Positions 1-6,433 of a DNA stretch of 9,452 nucleotides are shown one piece after another. Source of the DNA: an uncultured Bacillota bacterium (GTDB lineage: Bacteria; Bacillota; Clostridia; Caldicoprobacterales; UBA3941); the NCBI GenBank assembly GCA_937960725.1, contig CALGOY010000270.1, forward strand, positions 1-9,452. Direction: 5' to 3'. Position numbers and translations under genes: made by a program. Each line of letters opens with the position of its first letter. Within the stretch, counting starts at the first letter, position 1. The notes under the pieces are model-generated. The model was not told the origin of the DNA, did not search any database, and saw only the letters and a program-made list of their open reading frames with translations.

Positions 1-48
1 CGACCACCGAGATCTACACTCTTTCCCTACACGACGCTCTTCCGATCT
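1..48 (+). other. Illumina TruSeq/P5 adapter contamination at contig end
   Basis: These 48 bases read CGACCACCGAGATCTACAC, then CTTTCCCTACACGACG and GCTCTTCCGATCT. That is the 58-nt Illumina TruSeq universal (P5) adapter minus its first 10 bases. The match ends exactly at the GATCT ligation junction, and from base 49 the reading frame of FliD begins at once (Ile-Ile-Asp-Asp-Leu-Met). It is a library artefact that was not trimmed before assembly, so the window starts at a true contig end and nothing here should be interpreted biologically. Confidence 0.98.
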
Positions 49-1953
49 ATTATCGACGATTTGATGCGGATCGAGCAGCTAAAAGTGGACAAGCTAAAGC
101 AGGAAAAGCAGCTAATAGAATGGCGCAGGGATGATTATCGAGAGATTATTAATCTCATAAGAGGTTTTTACGATAAGTATTTTGATATTTTGTATGCAGA
201 AACCAATATGAGGTCTGCCAACGCATACAATACCTACATTGCCAAATCCAGCAAAGAAGATTATCTGACCGTTACAGCCAGTGCAAATGCTGTAAAGCAG
301 AACTATCAGATTGTAAGCGTAAAAGTAGCTACTGCTGCTTATGCGGAAAGCTCGGGTAGGGTGAGTAAAGGTATTAAAGGAGAGATAAAAGTTGCCGGTG
401 GAGAGCTTGAGCTAGAGAATGCTTTTCTTATGATTACTTTAGATGGAGTTACTAAAAAGATTGATTTTGAGAAGAATTATGCAACGGCAACTGATTTTCA
501 GAATGATTTTCAAGCTTTATTAGATAAGGCTTTTGGTGAAAGTCGAATTAAGGTGGAGATAGGCTCTGAGCAAGAAGGCATTTGGACTATATCACTGACT
601 CCCGATAGTACTGCCAGCGCTTTGACTATCGCTGGGGGCGATGCAGCGAAGAAGTTAGGCTTGGTAAATGAACTAGGAGTAGGACAAAGTAACAGAATAA
701 ACCTGGATAGCACTCTTCTAGCATTACAAGAACAGTTGGCGGGAGAGCTGAATTTTATTGAAGGTGATGCTGATAATAATGGAGTTGGTGTAGTAAGATT
801 TGAGATAAATGGTAAAACATTTCAATTTACTGAAAATGCTACTTTGCGTGAAGTTATAAGTACAATCAATGCAAGTGAAGCAGGGGTTACCCTGTATTAT
901 AGCAGCATAACCGATAGCTTTAGATTAGAGAACAAGGCTACAGGGGCAGCTCATGAACTAACCTTCAAGGATTTGGATGGAACTTTCTTATCGGCATTAA
1001 ATCTTAAATCCAGCGAAGAAGAAGGAGTGGTCAAAAGAGGAGAGGATGCTGAGCTGACAATAAAGAATGGCGAAGGAGAAAATATAAAAATCATTCGCAG
1101 CACCAACACATTTACCATAGACGGTATTGCATACAACCTCAAAAAGAATTTTGTAGCACAAGGTGAGGACTACATCGATATAACCGTTAGCCAGGATGTA
1201 ACCCGAGCCTTTGAAAATATAAAGAGCTTTGTGGAGGATTACAATAATTTAATAGATAAGATAAACAGCAAGCTGAAGGAAGAAAGATTTAGGGACTACC
1301 CTCCCCTTACAGAAGCTCAGAAGGAAGAAATGACTGAGAAAGAGATAGAGCTATGGGAAGAAAAGGCAAGAAGCGGCTTGCTCAGAAATGATCCCGTTCT
1401 TCAGAATATAGTCTATTCCATGCGCAGGGCTTTGGTAGAGGCAGTCGAAGGGGTATCAATTGGCCTGTCTTCCATAGGAATTACTACCGGCAGCTATACA
1501 GAGGGAGGAAAACTGCATATTGATGAGAAAAAGCTAAAGGAAGCCTTGGAAACCAAAGGTGATCAGGTAATGAGGCTGTTTAGCCAAGAATCCGAGATAA
1601 AATACTCTCCCGATTTGACTGCTGGGCAGCGGGCTAAGCGCTATAGAGAATCGGGGCTTGTTCAGAGAATATACGATATTATTCAGGATAATGTCCGCAC
1701 AACGAGGAATAAAGACGGACGGAAAGGTATTTTGCTGGAAAAGGCGGGAATCGTAGGGGATACTAGCGAATTTAAAAATGTTCTCTACGAGCAGATAAAA
1801 AGCATGGAAAAACGAATAGACGAAGCCATCGAGCGGATGTATGAAACAGAAGAGCGATATTGGAGGCAGTTTACAGCCCTGGAGACTGCGCTTCAGAGGA
1901 TGTACTCCCAAAGTGCATGGCTGTTTCAGCAGTTAGGAATGGGAATGAACTAA
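49..1953 (+). CDS. fliD: Flagellar filament cap / hook-associated protein 2 FliD, 5'-truncated
   Basis: FliD forms the cap at the tip of the growing flagellum and helps exported flagellin fold into the filament. The visible 634 residues begin IIDDLMRIEQLKVDKLKQEK, the usual FliD N-terminal segment after the (missing) LASGIDT-type start; roughly 15-20 residues are lost at the contig end. The TTG at 61 and ATG at 64 are internal codons, because the frame is open and FliD-like right back to base 49. An HAP2_N-type coiled region covers about residues 1-100. A flagellin-IN-like motif (FEINGKTFQF...ATLREVISTIN) lies near residues 250-310. The HAP2_C region runs from about residue 380 (AFENIKSFVEDYNNLIDKIN) through LSSIGITTGSYTEGGKLHID to the coiled C terminus (RMYETEERYWRQFTALETAL, ending QQLGMGMN). 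It is longer than the Bacillus subtilis protein (about 500 aa); the extra length lies in the variable middle domain. fliS follows after 21 bp. Confidence 0.95.
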   Translation: MIDDLMRIEQLKVDKLKQEKQLIEWRRDDYREIINLIRGFYDKYFDILYAETNMRSANAYNTYIAKSSKEDYLTVTASANAVKQNYQIVSVKVATAAYAESSGRVSKGIKGEIKVAGGELELENAFLMITLDGVTKKIDFEKNYATATDFQNDFQALLDKAFGESRIKVEIGSEQEGIWTISLTPDSTASALTIAGGDAAKKLGLVNELGVGQSNRINLDSTLLALQEQLAGELNFIEGDADNNGVGVVRFEINGKTFQFTENATLREVISTINASEAGVTLYYSSITDSFRLENKATGAAHELTFKDLDGTFLSALNLKSSEEEGVVKRGEDAELTIKNGEGENIKIIRSTNTFTIDGIAYNLKKNFVAQGEDYIDITVSQDVTRAFENIKSFVEDYNNLIDKINSKLKEERFRDYPPLTEAQKEEMTEKEIELWEEKARSGLLRNDPVLQNIVYSMRRALVEAVEGVSIGLSSIGITTGSYTEGGKLHIDEKKLKEALETKGDQVMRLFSQESEIKYSPDLTAGQRAKRYRESGLVQRIYDIIQDNVRTTRNKDGRKGILLEKAGIVGDTSEFKNVLYEQIKSMEKRIDEAIERMYETEERYWRQFTALETALQRMYSQSAWLFQQLGMGMN

Positions 1954-1974
1954 CTTGATGGAGGTATTATTAAC

Positions 1975-2370
1975 ATGTCAACATTAAATCCTTATCAGCA
2001 GTATCAGGAACAGAGCATTAAAACAGCCAGCCCTGGGGAGCTTACCCTTATGCTGTATAACGGCTGTATTAAGTTTATAAATCAAGCTAAACAATTTATA
2101 GAGCAGAAAGATATTGAAAAAGCTAACAATGCTATCATAAGAGCTCAGGATATTATCCAGGAATTGCTGGTTACGCTAAATATGGATTATGAAATATCTA
2201 AGAATTTGGCTGCATTATATGATTTTATGTATCGAAGGCTCATAGATGCCAATATATCAAAGGATGTTGAGGCTTTAGATGAGGTATTAGATTTGGTTAC
2301 AGAGCTTAGGGATACATGGAAGGAAGTCATTAAGAAAACTCGCCAGCAAGTGTATGGAAATAGGAGATGA
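1975..2370 (+). CDS. fliS: Flagellin export chaperone FliS
   Basis: FliS is a cytosolic chaperone that binds the C terminus of flagellin, stops it polymerising early and hands it to the flagellar type III export gate. The 131-aa product has the usual family length. It starts MSTLNPYQQYQEQSIKTASP and continues GELTLMLYNGCIKFINQA, which is the classic FliS N-terminal signature, followed by predicted helices and the segment ISKNLAALYDFMYRRLIDAN. The ATG is preceded by GGAGG at 1960-1964, 10 nt upstream. It lies 21 bp after fliD and overlaps the following chaperone frame, so the three genes are very likely one operon. fliD-fliS adjacency is common in Firmicutes and supports the call. Confidence 0.95.
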   Translation: MSTLNPYQQYQEQSIKTASPGELTLMLYNGCIKFINQAKQFIEQKDIEKANNAIIRAQDIIQELLVTLNMDYEISKNLAALYDFMYRRLIDANISKDVEALDEVLDLVTELRDTWKEVIKKTRQQVYGNRR

Positions 2371-2378
2371 TTATAGAA

Positions 2379-2837
2379 ATGGCAGATATAAACACTGCCC
2401 TCAGGGAGCTATCCAGTTTAACAGATAACAAAATCAGGCATCTAGAAGAGATATTGGACATTACCCATAAACAGAAGGAAGTCATAGACAGGCAAGAGAT
2501 CGATATGCTAAACAAATATATCGATGAAAAACAAAAGCATATTGATATAATAGACAGCCTAGATGAAAAATTTGAGAATATATATAAATCGATTGAGCTT
2601 AATGAAGCTATTTATGCTGGAGAAGCCTATAGGGAGCTTAGGGTAAAGATACAGCAGGCGCAGGATGTTATGAAAAGCATTTTTGAACAGGAAAAGGAGA
2701 ATAACAGAAAAGCCAAACAGATTATGGAAGATTTAAAAGAAAAAATCCGTGCAATTAAGATTGGACAAAAGGGCTATCAGGCCTATAAAAGCCCTTCTCC
2801 AATAGCGGATGGAATTTATATTGATAAAAGGAGATAA
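2379..2837 (+). CDS. FlgN/FliT-like flagellar chaperone
   Basis: The 152-aa product is almost wholly helical and charged (ALRELSSLTDNKIRHLEEIL, ITHKQKEVIDRQEIDMLNKY), with heptad-like spacing typical of FlgN/FliT-type export chaperones for hook-associated proteins. The position directly after fliD-fliS is where B. subtilis has fliT, but sequence details of FlgN and FliT blur at this distance, so I give no symbol. The frame is also open from an ATG at 2367 that overlaps the fliS stop (ATGA). That ATG abuts the Shine-Dalgarno AGGAG (2362-2366) with no spacing, so I prefer the ATG at 2379, 12 nt from it. The C-terminal end (QAYKSPSPIADGIYIDKRR) is basic and proline-containing, probably flexible. 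No terminator is visible between this gene and the next promoter 26 bp downstream. Confidence 0.72.
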   Translation: MADINTALRELSSLTDNKIRHLEEILDITHKQKEVIDRQEIDMLNKYIDEKQKHIDIIDSLDEKFENIYKSIELNEAIYAGEAYRELRVKIQQAQDVMKSIFEQEKENNRKAKQIMEDLKEKIRAIKIGQKGYQAYKSPSPIADGIYIDKRR

Positions 2838-2863
2838 AAACTTTAAATTCTTTAAAAAAATGG

Positions 2864-2892
2864 TTGCATTTTACAAGCAATAGGGATATAAT
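2864..2892 (+). promoter_or_regulatory. Sigma-A promoter of the structured RNA / zinc-ribbon unit
   Basis: TTGCAT (2864-2869), a 17-bp spacer and a perfect TATAAT (2887-2892). The expected transcription start is near 2899, which is the foot of the long closing helix of the RNA (5' arm from 2901). The promoter is 26 bp after the upstream flagellar chaperone stop codon, so the RNA does not depend on read-through from the flagellar operon. Confidence 0.85.
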
Positions 2893-2900
2893 ATATTTAA

Positions 2901-3186
2901 ATGTTTAAACTTAGGTCTGTGGTTGAAAATCGATGCCAGTCGCAGGCGAAGCGATCCACGTAAGCCAGCTTAGAAGTTGGTGAGCATGGTGCGGCTTAGA
3001 AGTAAGTCTGACCTATGGTAGCATATATTGGAGAGTTATGAGGCGTACATGGATATAATTCCTGGCGTTTTGAAACTTTTCGAGATGCTACTGTAGAGAG
3101 GGGGAGTAGTGAGGGGCCTAAACCTTGAGCGAAACCTCCAGTCAGCGGATGTGGGGGCAAAGACCAGGTCAGCTAAGTTTAAACAT
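2901..3186 (+). ncRNA. Large structured RNA, candidate raiA-motif RNA
   Basis: This stretch of about 286 nt has no convincing ORF and is markedly less AT-rich than its flanks. ATGTTTAAACTTAG (2901-2914) and CTAAGTTTAAACAT (3173-3186) are perfect 14-nt reverse complements and close the whole domain. Inner helices that can be drawn by eye are GTGG 2919-2922 with CCAC 2956-2959; TCGC 2940-2943 with GCGA 2951-2954; TAAGCC 2961-2966 with GGCTTA 2993-2998; TAGGTC 2912-2917 with GACCTA 3010-3015; and GTAGCAT 3018-3024 with ATGCTAC 3085-3091. It has its own strong promoter. No U-run follows the closing helix, so transcription probably continues into the zinc-ribbon gene 35 nt downstream. The size, clostridial host, multibranched fold closed by a long helix, and an hpf/raiA gene 5.4 kb away suggest the raiA-motif class, but I cannot verify the consensus. 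It lacks hallmarks of tmRNA, RNase P RNA, SRP RNA, a group II intron or 6S RNA. That it is a structured RNA is fairly sure (about 0.85); the class name is tentative (about 0.5). Confidence 0.7.
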
Positions 3187-3221
3187 GGAAATTATTCTAT
3201 AAAAGCGAGGAGATTATATCC

Positions 3222-3494
3222 ATGTACCAAGACAAAACCTTAGTATGCAAAGAATGTGGCGAAGAATTCGTATTTAGTGCTGGCGAGCAGGAATTTTATG
3301 CCGAGAAGGGCTTTCAAAATGAGCCTGCCCGCTGTAAGAGCTGCCGCGATGCTAGGAAGCTAAGAAGAGCTAATGGCAGAAGAGAAATGCATGATGCGGT
3401 TTGTGCCGACTGTGGCGCTCCAACGAAGGTACCCTTTGTACCAAAGGATGACAGACCAGTCTATTGCAGAGATTGTTATCAGAACCACAGGTAA
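3222..3494 (+). CDS. Small double zinc-ribbon protein (CxxC-x17-CxxC type)
   Basis: A 90-aa protein of unknown function with eight cysteines in two zinc-ribbon modules. The first is C9-x2-C12 (CKEC) with C38-x2-C41 (CKSC), in the style of the probable zinc-ribbon domain beginning DKTLVCKECGEEFVFSAGEQ. The second is C61-x2-C64 (CADC) with C82-x2-C85 (CRDC), with exactly 17 residues between the two pairs, fitting the CxxC-x17-CxxC domain. Between them lies a very basic linker (RKLRRANGRREMHD, about residues 46-58), so nucleic-acid or ribosome binding is plausible but unproven. Translation starts at ATG 3222 with GAGGAG at 3207-3212, 9 nt upstream. The gene sits 35 nt after the structured RNA and ends before a strong terminator, so RNA and gene appear to share one transcript. 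Its cellular role is not known to me. Confidence 0.9.
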   Translation: MYQDKTLVCKECGEEFVFSAGEQEFYAEKGFQNEPARCKSCRDARKLRRANGRREMHDAVCADCGAPTKVPFVPKDDRPVYCRDCYQNHR

Positions 3495-3544
3495 CAGTTT
3501 ATCTTGGGCTTATAACCGCACAACGAATAGATAATTCGGTCGCA

Positions 3545-3575
3545 AAAAACCCCGAAGTAAATCTTCGGGGTTTTT
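3545..3575 (+). terminator. Intrinsic terminator of the RNA/zinc-ribbon unit
   Basis: A perfect 13-bp stem, AAAAACCCCGAAG (3545-3557) with CTTCGGGGTTTTT (3563-3575), and a 5-nt loop. The A-tract before it and the T-tract after it mean it could terminate on both strands. It closes the unit started at the promoter at 2864. Confidence 0.95.
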
Positions 3576-3634
3576 ATATGCTTGAAATAGAAAGAATATT
3601 CTAACTATATTTTCTAATCCAAATTCTATGCTGA

Positions 3635-3641
3635 TGTCGAA
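3635..3641 (+). promoter_or_regulatory. Candidate Spo0A box (TGTCGAA)
   Basis: TGTCGAA is an exact match to the Spo0A-binding core (0A box). It lies 30 bp before the first DnaA-box-like site and about 310 bp upstream of the importer promoter. A 7-mer occurs by chance fairly often, so this alone is weak. It gains weight from its intergenic position, the neighbouring DnaA sites and the Spo0E-like gene at 8171-8344. A one-mismatch relative (TGTCGGA) occurs near 3805. Confidence 0.4.
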
Positions 3642-3670
3642 AAGTGACAAATTAAATTTGCTTTTTCCTT

Positions 3671-3766
3671 TAATCCACAAGCTTATTCACAGCTAAAATG
3701 CTTGGAAAAGCTGTTATACACAGACTTATCCACATAGTCCACAGGTGTACAGTCCACATATCCACA
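3671..3766 (+). promoter_or_regulatory. Cluster of seven DnaA-box-like 9-mers
   Basis: All sites lie on the + strand within 96 bp. Three are exact TTATNCACA: TTATTCACA 3683-3691, TTATACACA 3714-3722 and TTATCCACA 3726-3734 (the strongest consensus form). Two have one mismatch: TAATCCACA 3671-3679 and ATATCCACA 3758-3766. Two are more degenerate: TAGTCCACA 3735-3743 and CAGTCCACA 3750-3758. Start-to-start spacings are 12, 31, 12, 9, 15 and 8 bp, near helical multiples in part. About 180 bp of very AT-rich DNA follows, as beside an unwinding element. No dnaA or dnaN gene is in the window, so I call a DnaA-binding cluster (origin-like, or titrating/regulatory) and not oriC. Confidence 0.8.
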
Positions 3767-3949
3767 GATGCAAGATAACTTTATAGAAATAAACGGTAAT
3801 AATTGTCGGATTTTATGAAAAATTTACCAAGACGTTTTTTAGAATATAAACCATGCATAAATATTAAGTATTTCATTTGTTTTTTAACCTAAATATTATA
3901 TTTTAACGCAAGTTAGAATAATTTTTGCAATTAAATTTATAATTATGCA
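3767..3949. other. AT-rich spacer (about 80% A+T) next to the DnaA boxes
   Basis: This completes the gene-free stretch from 3576 to 4026. By hand count, positions 3771-3950 contain 36 G or C in 180 bases. There is no ORF with a plausible ribosome binding site on either strand. Many poly-A/T steps occur (for example near 3834, 3891 and 3921). It could be an unwinding element for the DnaA cluster, an UP-element-like upstream region for the importer promoter, or plain spacer. The bases 3576-3634 show nothing I recognise. Confidence 0.5.
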
Positions 3950-3978
3950 TTGATTTTTTTATCAATATACATTATAAT
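3949..3978 (+). promoter_or_regulatory. Sigma-A promoter of the amino-acid importer, with overlapping dyad
   Basis: TTGATT (3950-3955), a 17-bp spacer and a perfect TATAAT (3973-3978). Transcription should start near 3985, leaving a leader of about 40 nt. The -35 lies in a small inverted repeat, ATTGAT (3949-3954) and ATCAAT (3961-3966) around six T residues, which could be an operator; this part is speculative. Confidence 0.75.
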
Positions 3979-4026
3979 GGGATTTGTAACTCAAAACTAT
4001 ATAACAATATAATGGGGGCATGGGAC

Positions 4027-4842
4027 ATGAATAATATGAAAAAAATATTAGCAGCAGCACTAGTACTTATTCTTGCTATTTCAGTGCTAGGATGCTCATC
4101 GGGAGACAACACTGGTGGGACTAGTAGCGATTCTAACGGTGGTTCTAAAATTGACACTATGAAAAGGATTGAGGAAAACAACCAGATAATCTGGGGTACA
4201 AACGCTGAGTTTCCGCCTTTTGAGATGAGGGAAGGCGATGAGGTTATCGGTATAGATGCTGAAATTGCCGCTAGAATTGCAGAGAAGTTGGGAGTGGAAC
4301 TGGTAGTTGAAGATATGGAGTTTGATCCTCTGATATCCGCTCTCGAATCAGGCAAGATCGATTTTATTGCCGCTGGTTTTACTGTCGAGCCTGATCGCGA
4401 AAAACAGGTATTGTTTACTGACACCTATTTTAAGGCGGTACAGGTAGTATTGGTTCGAGAGGATAACGAAGAGATAGTTGAAGCAGATGACTTACAAGGC
4501 AAGAAGATTGGCGTTCAAAACGGAACTACTGGCGATTTTGTAGCCGCAGATATTGAAGGTGCAGAAGTAGCCAGATACAATAACGCTATCGAAGCTGTAC
4601 TCGATTTGAAAAATGGCAATATAGATGCGGTTATCGTTGATAACCTTCCAGCTCAAGTTCTAGCAGAGCAAAATCCAGAAGTAAAGATATTAGATATAAA
4701 GCTGGCAGAAGATGAAGAATATGCTCTGGCAGTTAGAAAAGGCGATACGGAACTACAGCAGATTATAAACGAAGTGCTAAAAGAAATGAAAGAAAGCGGA
4801 GAAATTGAGGAGCTGGTTAATAAATATTCAATTGGAGAATGA
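4027..4842 (+). CDS. Polar amino-acid ABC transporter, substrate-binding lipoprotein
   Basis: This is the solute-binding protein (SBP_bac_3 / PAAT family) that captures an amino acid outside the membrane and delivers it to the permease. The 271-aa product starts with a lipoprotein signal: basic MNNMKK, a hydrophobic core ILAAALVLILAISV and a lipobox ending at C23 (VLGC). A Ser/Gly/Asn-rich linker follows. The mature domain has family hallmarks: WGTNAEFPPFEMREGDEVIG, IDAEIAARIAEKLGVEL, a DFIAAGFTVEPDREKQVLFT core, GKKIGVQNGTTGDF and a C-terminal VNKYS. The Asp-Arg of EPDREK and the TTGDF segment fit an amino-acid pocket; the substrate is not resolvable by eye. ATG 4012 also opens the frame, but its bases lead into the G-run 4014-4018, which is best read as the ribosome binding site for ATG 4027 (8 nt). 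A terminator follows, then a separate promoter for the permease. Confidence 0.93.
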   Translation: MNNMKKILAAALVLILAISVLGCSSGDNTGGTSSDSNGGSKIDTMKRIEENNQIIWGTNAEFPPFEMREGDEVIGIDAEIAARIAEKLGVELVVEDMEFDPLISALESGKIDFIAAGFTVEPDREKQVLFTDTYFKAVQVVLVREDNEEIVEADDLQGKKIGVQNGTTGDFVAADIEGAEVARYNNAIEAVLDLKNGNIDAVIVDNLPAQVLAEQNPEVKILDIKLAEDEEYALAVRKGDTELQQIINEVLKEMKESGEIEELVNKYSIGE

Positions 4843-4867
4843 GCGCTAAATAGAGAGTTTCTTTTTT

Positions 4868-4905
4868 AAAACTGGCATCAGAACTAATCTGATGCCAGTT
4901 TTTTT
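4868..4905 (+). terminator. Intrinsic terminator between binding protein and permease
   Basis: A perfect 15-bp stem, AAAACTGGCATCAGA (4868-4882) with TCTGATGCCAGTTTT (4888-4902), a 5-nt loop ACTAA and a T-run to 4905. It lies about 25 bp after the binding-protein stop. Partial termination here would give the usual excess of binding protein over membrane components. Confidence 0.93.
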
Positions 4906-4926
4906 AAGAGTATAATAAAATTTTTC

Positions 4927-4955
4927 TTGTGTAAATATACAATATACTGTAGAAT
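4927..4955 (+). promoter_or_regulatory. Possible sigma-A promoter for permease-ATPase-iadA operon
   Basis: TTGTGT (4927-4932), a 17-bp spacer and TAGAAT (4950-4955). This is a moderate match, but its place just after a strong terminator and 70 bp before the permease start makes it sensible. A TATACT at 4943-4948 is an alternative -10 without a well-placed -35. Confidence 0.5.
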
Positions 4956-5024
4956 AGAAGGAGTATGATAATAGAAAAAGTGTGTCTTTAGGCACCATAT
5001 AATATTGGAAGGGGTTTGGCCTTT

Positions 5025-5708
5025 ATGGAATCATTTTTTAAGCTATTATCTGATGCAATATATTACAACCTTATTAGAGAGCAGCGATACATGCTGTTTG
5101 TCAATGGCTTGGGGATATCCCTTCAGCTGACTTTTTTTGCAGCCATATTAGGCGTAATCATTGGGCTTATTGTAGCCCTTATTAAATTAACTAACATTAA
5201 GTTTTTAAACCGGATTGCTTCTCTATATGTGGATGTAATCCGAGGTACTCCGGCGGTAGTGCAGCTGGTTCTTATCTATTATGCAATACTGGGAAGCAGC
5301 AACCTACCCAAGATCGCGGTGGCTTCTATAGCATTTGGGATCAATAGTGGGGCCTATGTATCAGAGCTTATAAGGGCAGGAATTCTAGCGGTGGATAAAG
5401 GACAGATGGAAGCTGCCAGATCCTTGGGATTTTCTTATGCCAGCTCCATGAGGTATATCATTATTCCCCAGGCAATAAAAAATATTTTGCCAGCACTGGC
5501 CAATGAGTTTATCGTCCTTCTAAAGGAAACGGCGATCGCAGGATATATTGCTCTGGATGATTTGACCCGTGCAGGAAATATCGTAAGAGGGCGTACATTT
5601 GATGCTTATACTCCTTTTATACTGGTAGCAATCATCTACTTATATATTACTACCATTTTAACCTGGCTTATGAATAACATGGAAAGGAGAATGAGACAAA
5701 GTGATTAA
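5025..5708 (+). CDS. Polar amino-acid ABC transporter, permease (HisM/GlnP family)
   Basis: This is the inner-membrane channel subunit of the importer, likely acting as a homodimer. The 227-aa protein has a PAAT permease layout: an N-terminal hydrophobic segment ([20 protein letters not shown]), the conserved [15 protein letters not shown], a further membrane stretch ([20 protein letters not shown]), and the EAA loop that docks on the ATPase ([13 protein letters not shown], then [20 protein letters not shown]). Two more segments follow, including [19 protein letters not shown], and a basic tail (RRMRQSD). I prefer ATG 5025 with GGAAGGGG at 5007-5014, 10 nt upstream. A TTG at 5016 keeps the frame open but is only 1 nt from that site. 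The gene overlaps the ATPase gene by 8 bp, implying translational coupling. Confidence 0.93.
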   Translation: MESFFKLLSDAIYYNLIREQRYMLFVNGLGISLQLTFFAAILGVIIGLIVALIKLTNIKFLNRIASLYVDVIRGTPAVVQLVLIYYAILGSSNLPKIAVASIAFGINSGAYVSELIRAGILAVDKGQMEAARSLGFSYASSMRYIIIPQAIKNILPALANEFIVLLKETAIAGYIALDDLTRAGNIVRGRTFDAYTPFILVAIIYLYITTILTWLMNNMERRMRQSD

Positions 5709-6423
5709 GGTAATTGACCTGCACAAATCTTTCGGAGACTTGGAAGTTTTAAAAGGGGTAACAACAAATATTGCAAAGCAAGAGGTTGTCTGCGTTATTG
5801 GGCCGAGCGGTTCTGGGAAGAGCACCTTTTTAAGATGTCTCAATCTCCTGGAAGAGCCAACTAGCGGTGAAATATTTATAGACGGGATTTCTCTAATGGA
5901 GCATCGGAAAAATATCAATAAACTCCGCCAAAGGATGGGCATGGTGTTTCAGCAGTTTAATCTATTTCCCCATATGACGGTTATGGACAATATAACCTTA
6001 GGACCGATAAAGCTTAAAAAGATGCCTAAGGAACAGGCAGAGGAAAAGGCCATGGAGCTTTTAAGAAAAGTCGGGCTTCCGGATAAGAGCAACGAATATC
6101 CCAGCAGGCTGTCAGGGGGTCAGAAGCAGCGGGTTGCAATCGCAAGGGCCCTGGCAATGGATCCCGAGATTATGTTATTTGACGAGCCTACATCGGCATT
6201 GGATCCTGAGATGGTGGGGGAAGTTCTCAATGTAATGAAGCAGCTGGCTGAAGAAGGCATGACCATGGTGGTGGTTACCCACGAGATGGGTTTTGCCCGG
6301 GAAGTGGCGGATCGAATTCTATTTATGGACGATGGGGTTATTGCAGAGGAAGGCACCCCAGAGCAAATATTCAGTAATCCTAAGAAAGAACGAACTAAAT
6401 CCTTTTTAAGCAAGGTATTGTAG
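5701..6423 (+). CDS. Polar amino-acid ABC transporter, ATP-binding protein (GlnQ/HisP family)
   Basis: This cytoplasmic ATPase drives the importer. All nucleotide-binding motifs of the 240-aa protein are intact: Walker [10 protein letters not shown] (residues 34-42), Q-loop glutamine at about 84 ([13 protein letters not shown]), signature LSGGQKQR (137-144), Walker B IMLFDE (157-162) with the catalytic Glu 162, D-loop SALD and H-loop His 194 ([14 protein letters not shown]). The sequence around [10 protein letters not shown] and the length are typical of GlnQ/HisP-type importers. The start is GTG 5701, inside the permease end, with AGGAG at 5685-5689, 11 nt upstream. The next gene begins 10 bp after the stop, so the operon continues. 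Confidence 0.96.
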   Translation: MIKVIDLHKSFGDLEVLKGVTTNIAKQEVVCVIGPSGSGKSTFLRCLNLLEEPTSGEIFIDGISLMEHRKNINKLRQRMGMVFQQFNLFPHMTVMDNITLGPIKLKKMPKEQAEEKAMELLRKVGLPDKSNEYPSRLSGGQKQRVAIARALAMDPEIMLFDEPTSALDPEMVGEVLNVMKQLAEEGMTMVVVTHEMGFAREVADRILFMDDGVIAEEGTPEQIFSNPKKERTKSFLSKVL

Positions 6424-6433
6424 GGAGGATATT

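Noticed and set aside
61..66. TTG/ATG at 61-66 as the fliD start
   Set aside because: The frame is open and FliD-like back to base 49, where the adapter ends, and no ribosome binding site precedes these codons. The true start is off the contig.
1534..1911. 125-aa frame on the - strand within fliD
   Set aside because: It is fully inside a clear FliD coding region, has no ribosome binding site and no recognisable domain; it is a shadow frame.
2901..3186. 6S RNA, tmRNA, RNase P RNA, SRP RNA or group II intron as the identity of the structured RNA
   Set aside because: No tmRNA tag frame or tRNA-like ends, no RNase P or SRP core motifs, no GUGYG start with domain V, and a branched fold and not the 6S rod with central bubble.
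3671..3949. Calling this region oriC
   Set aside because: DnaA boxes plus AT-rich DNA fit, but no dnaA, dnaN, rpmH or other typical origin neighbour is present and no skew data are available.
3972..4424. 150-aa frame on the - strand over the binding-protein gene
   Set aside because: It is serine/isoleucine-rich low-complexity translation opposite a well-supported gene and lacks initiation signals.
4965..4991. Eight-codon leader peptide (MIIEKVCL) before the permease
   Set aside because: The AAGGAG is only 1 nt from the ATG, and the codons show no run of a regulatory amino acid.
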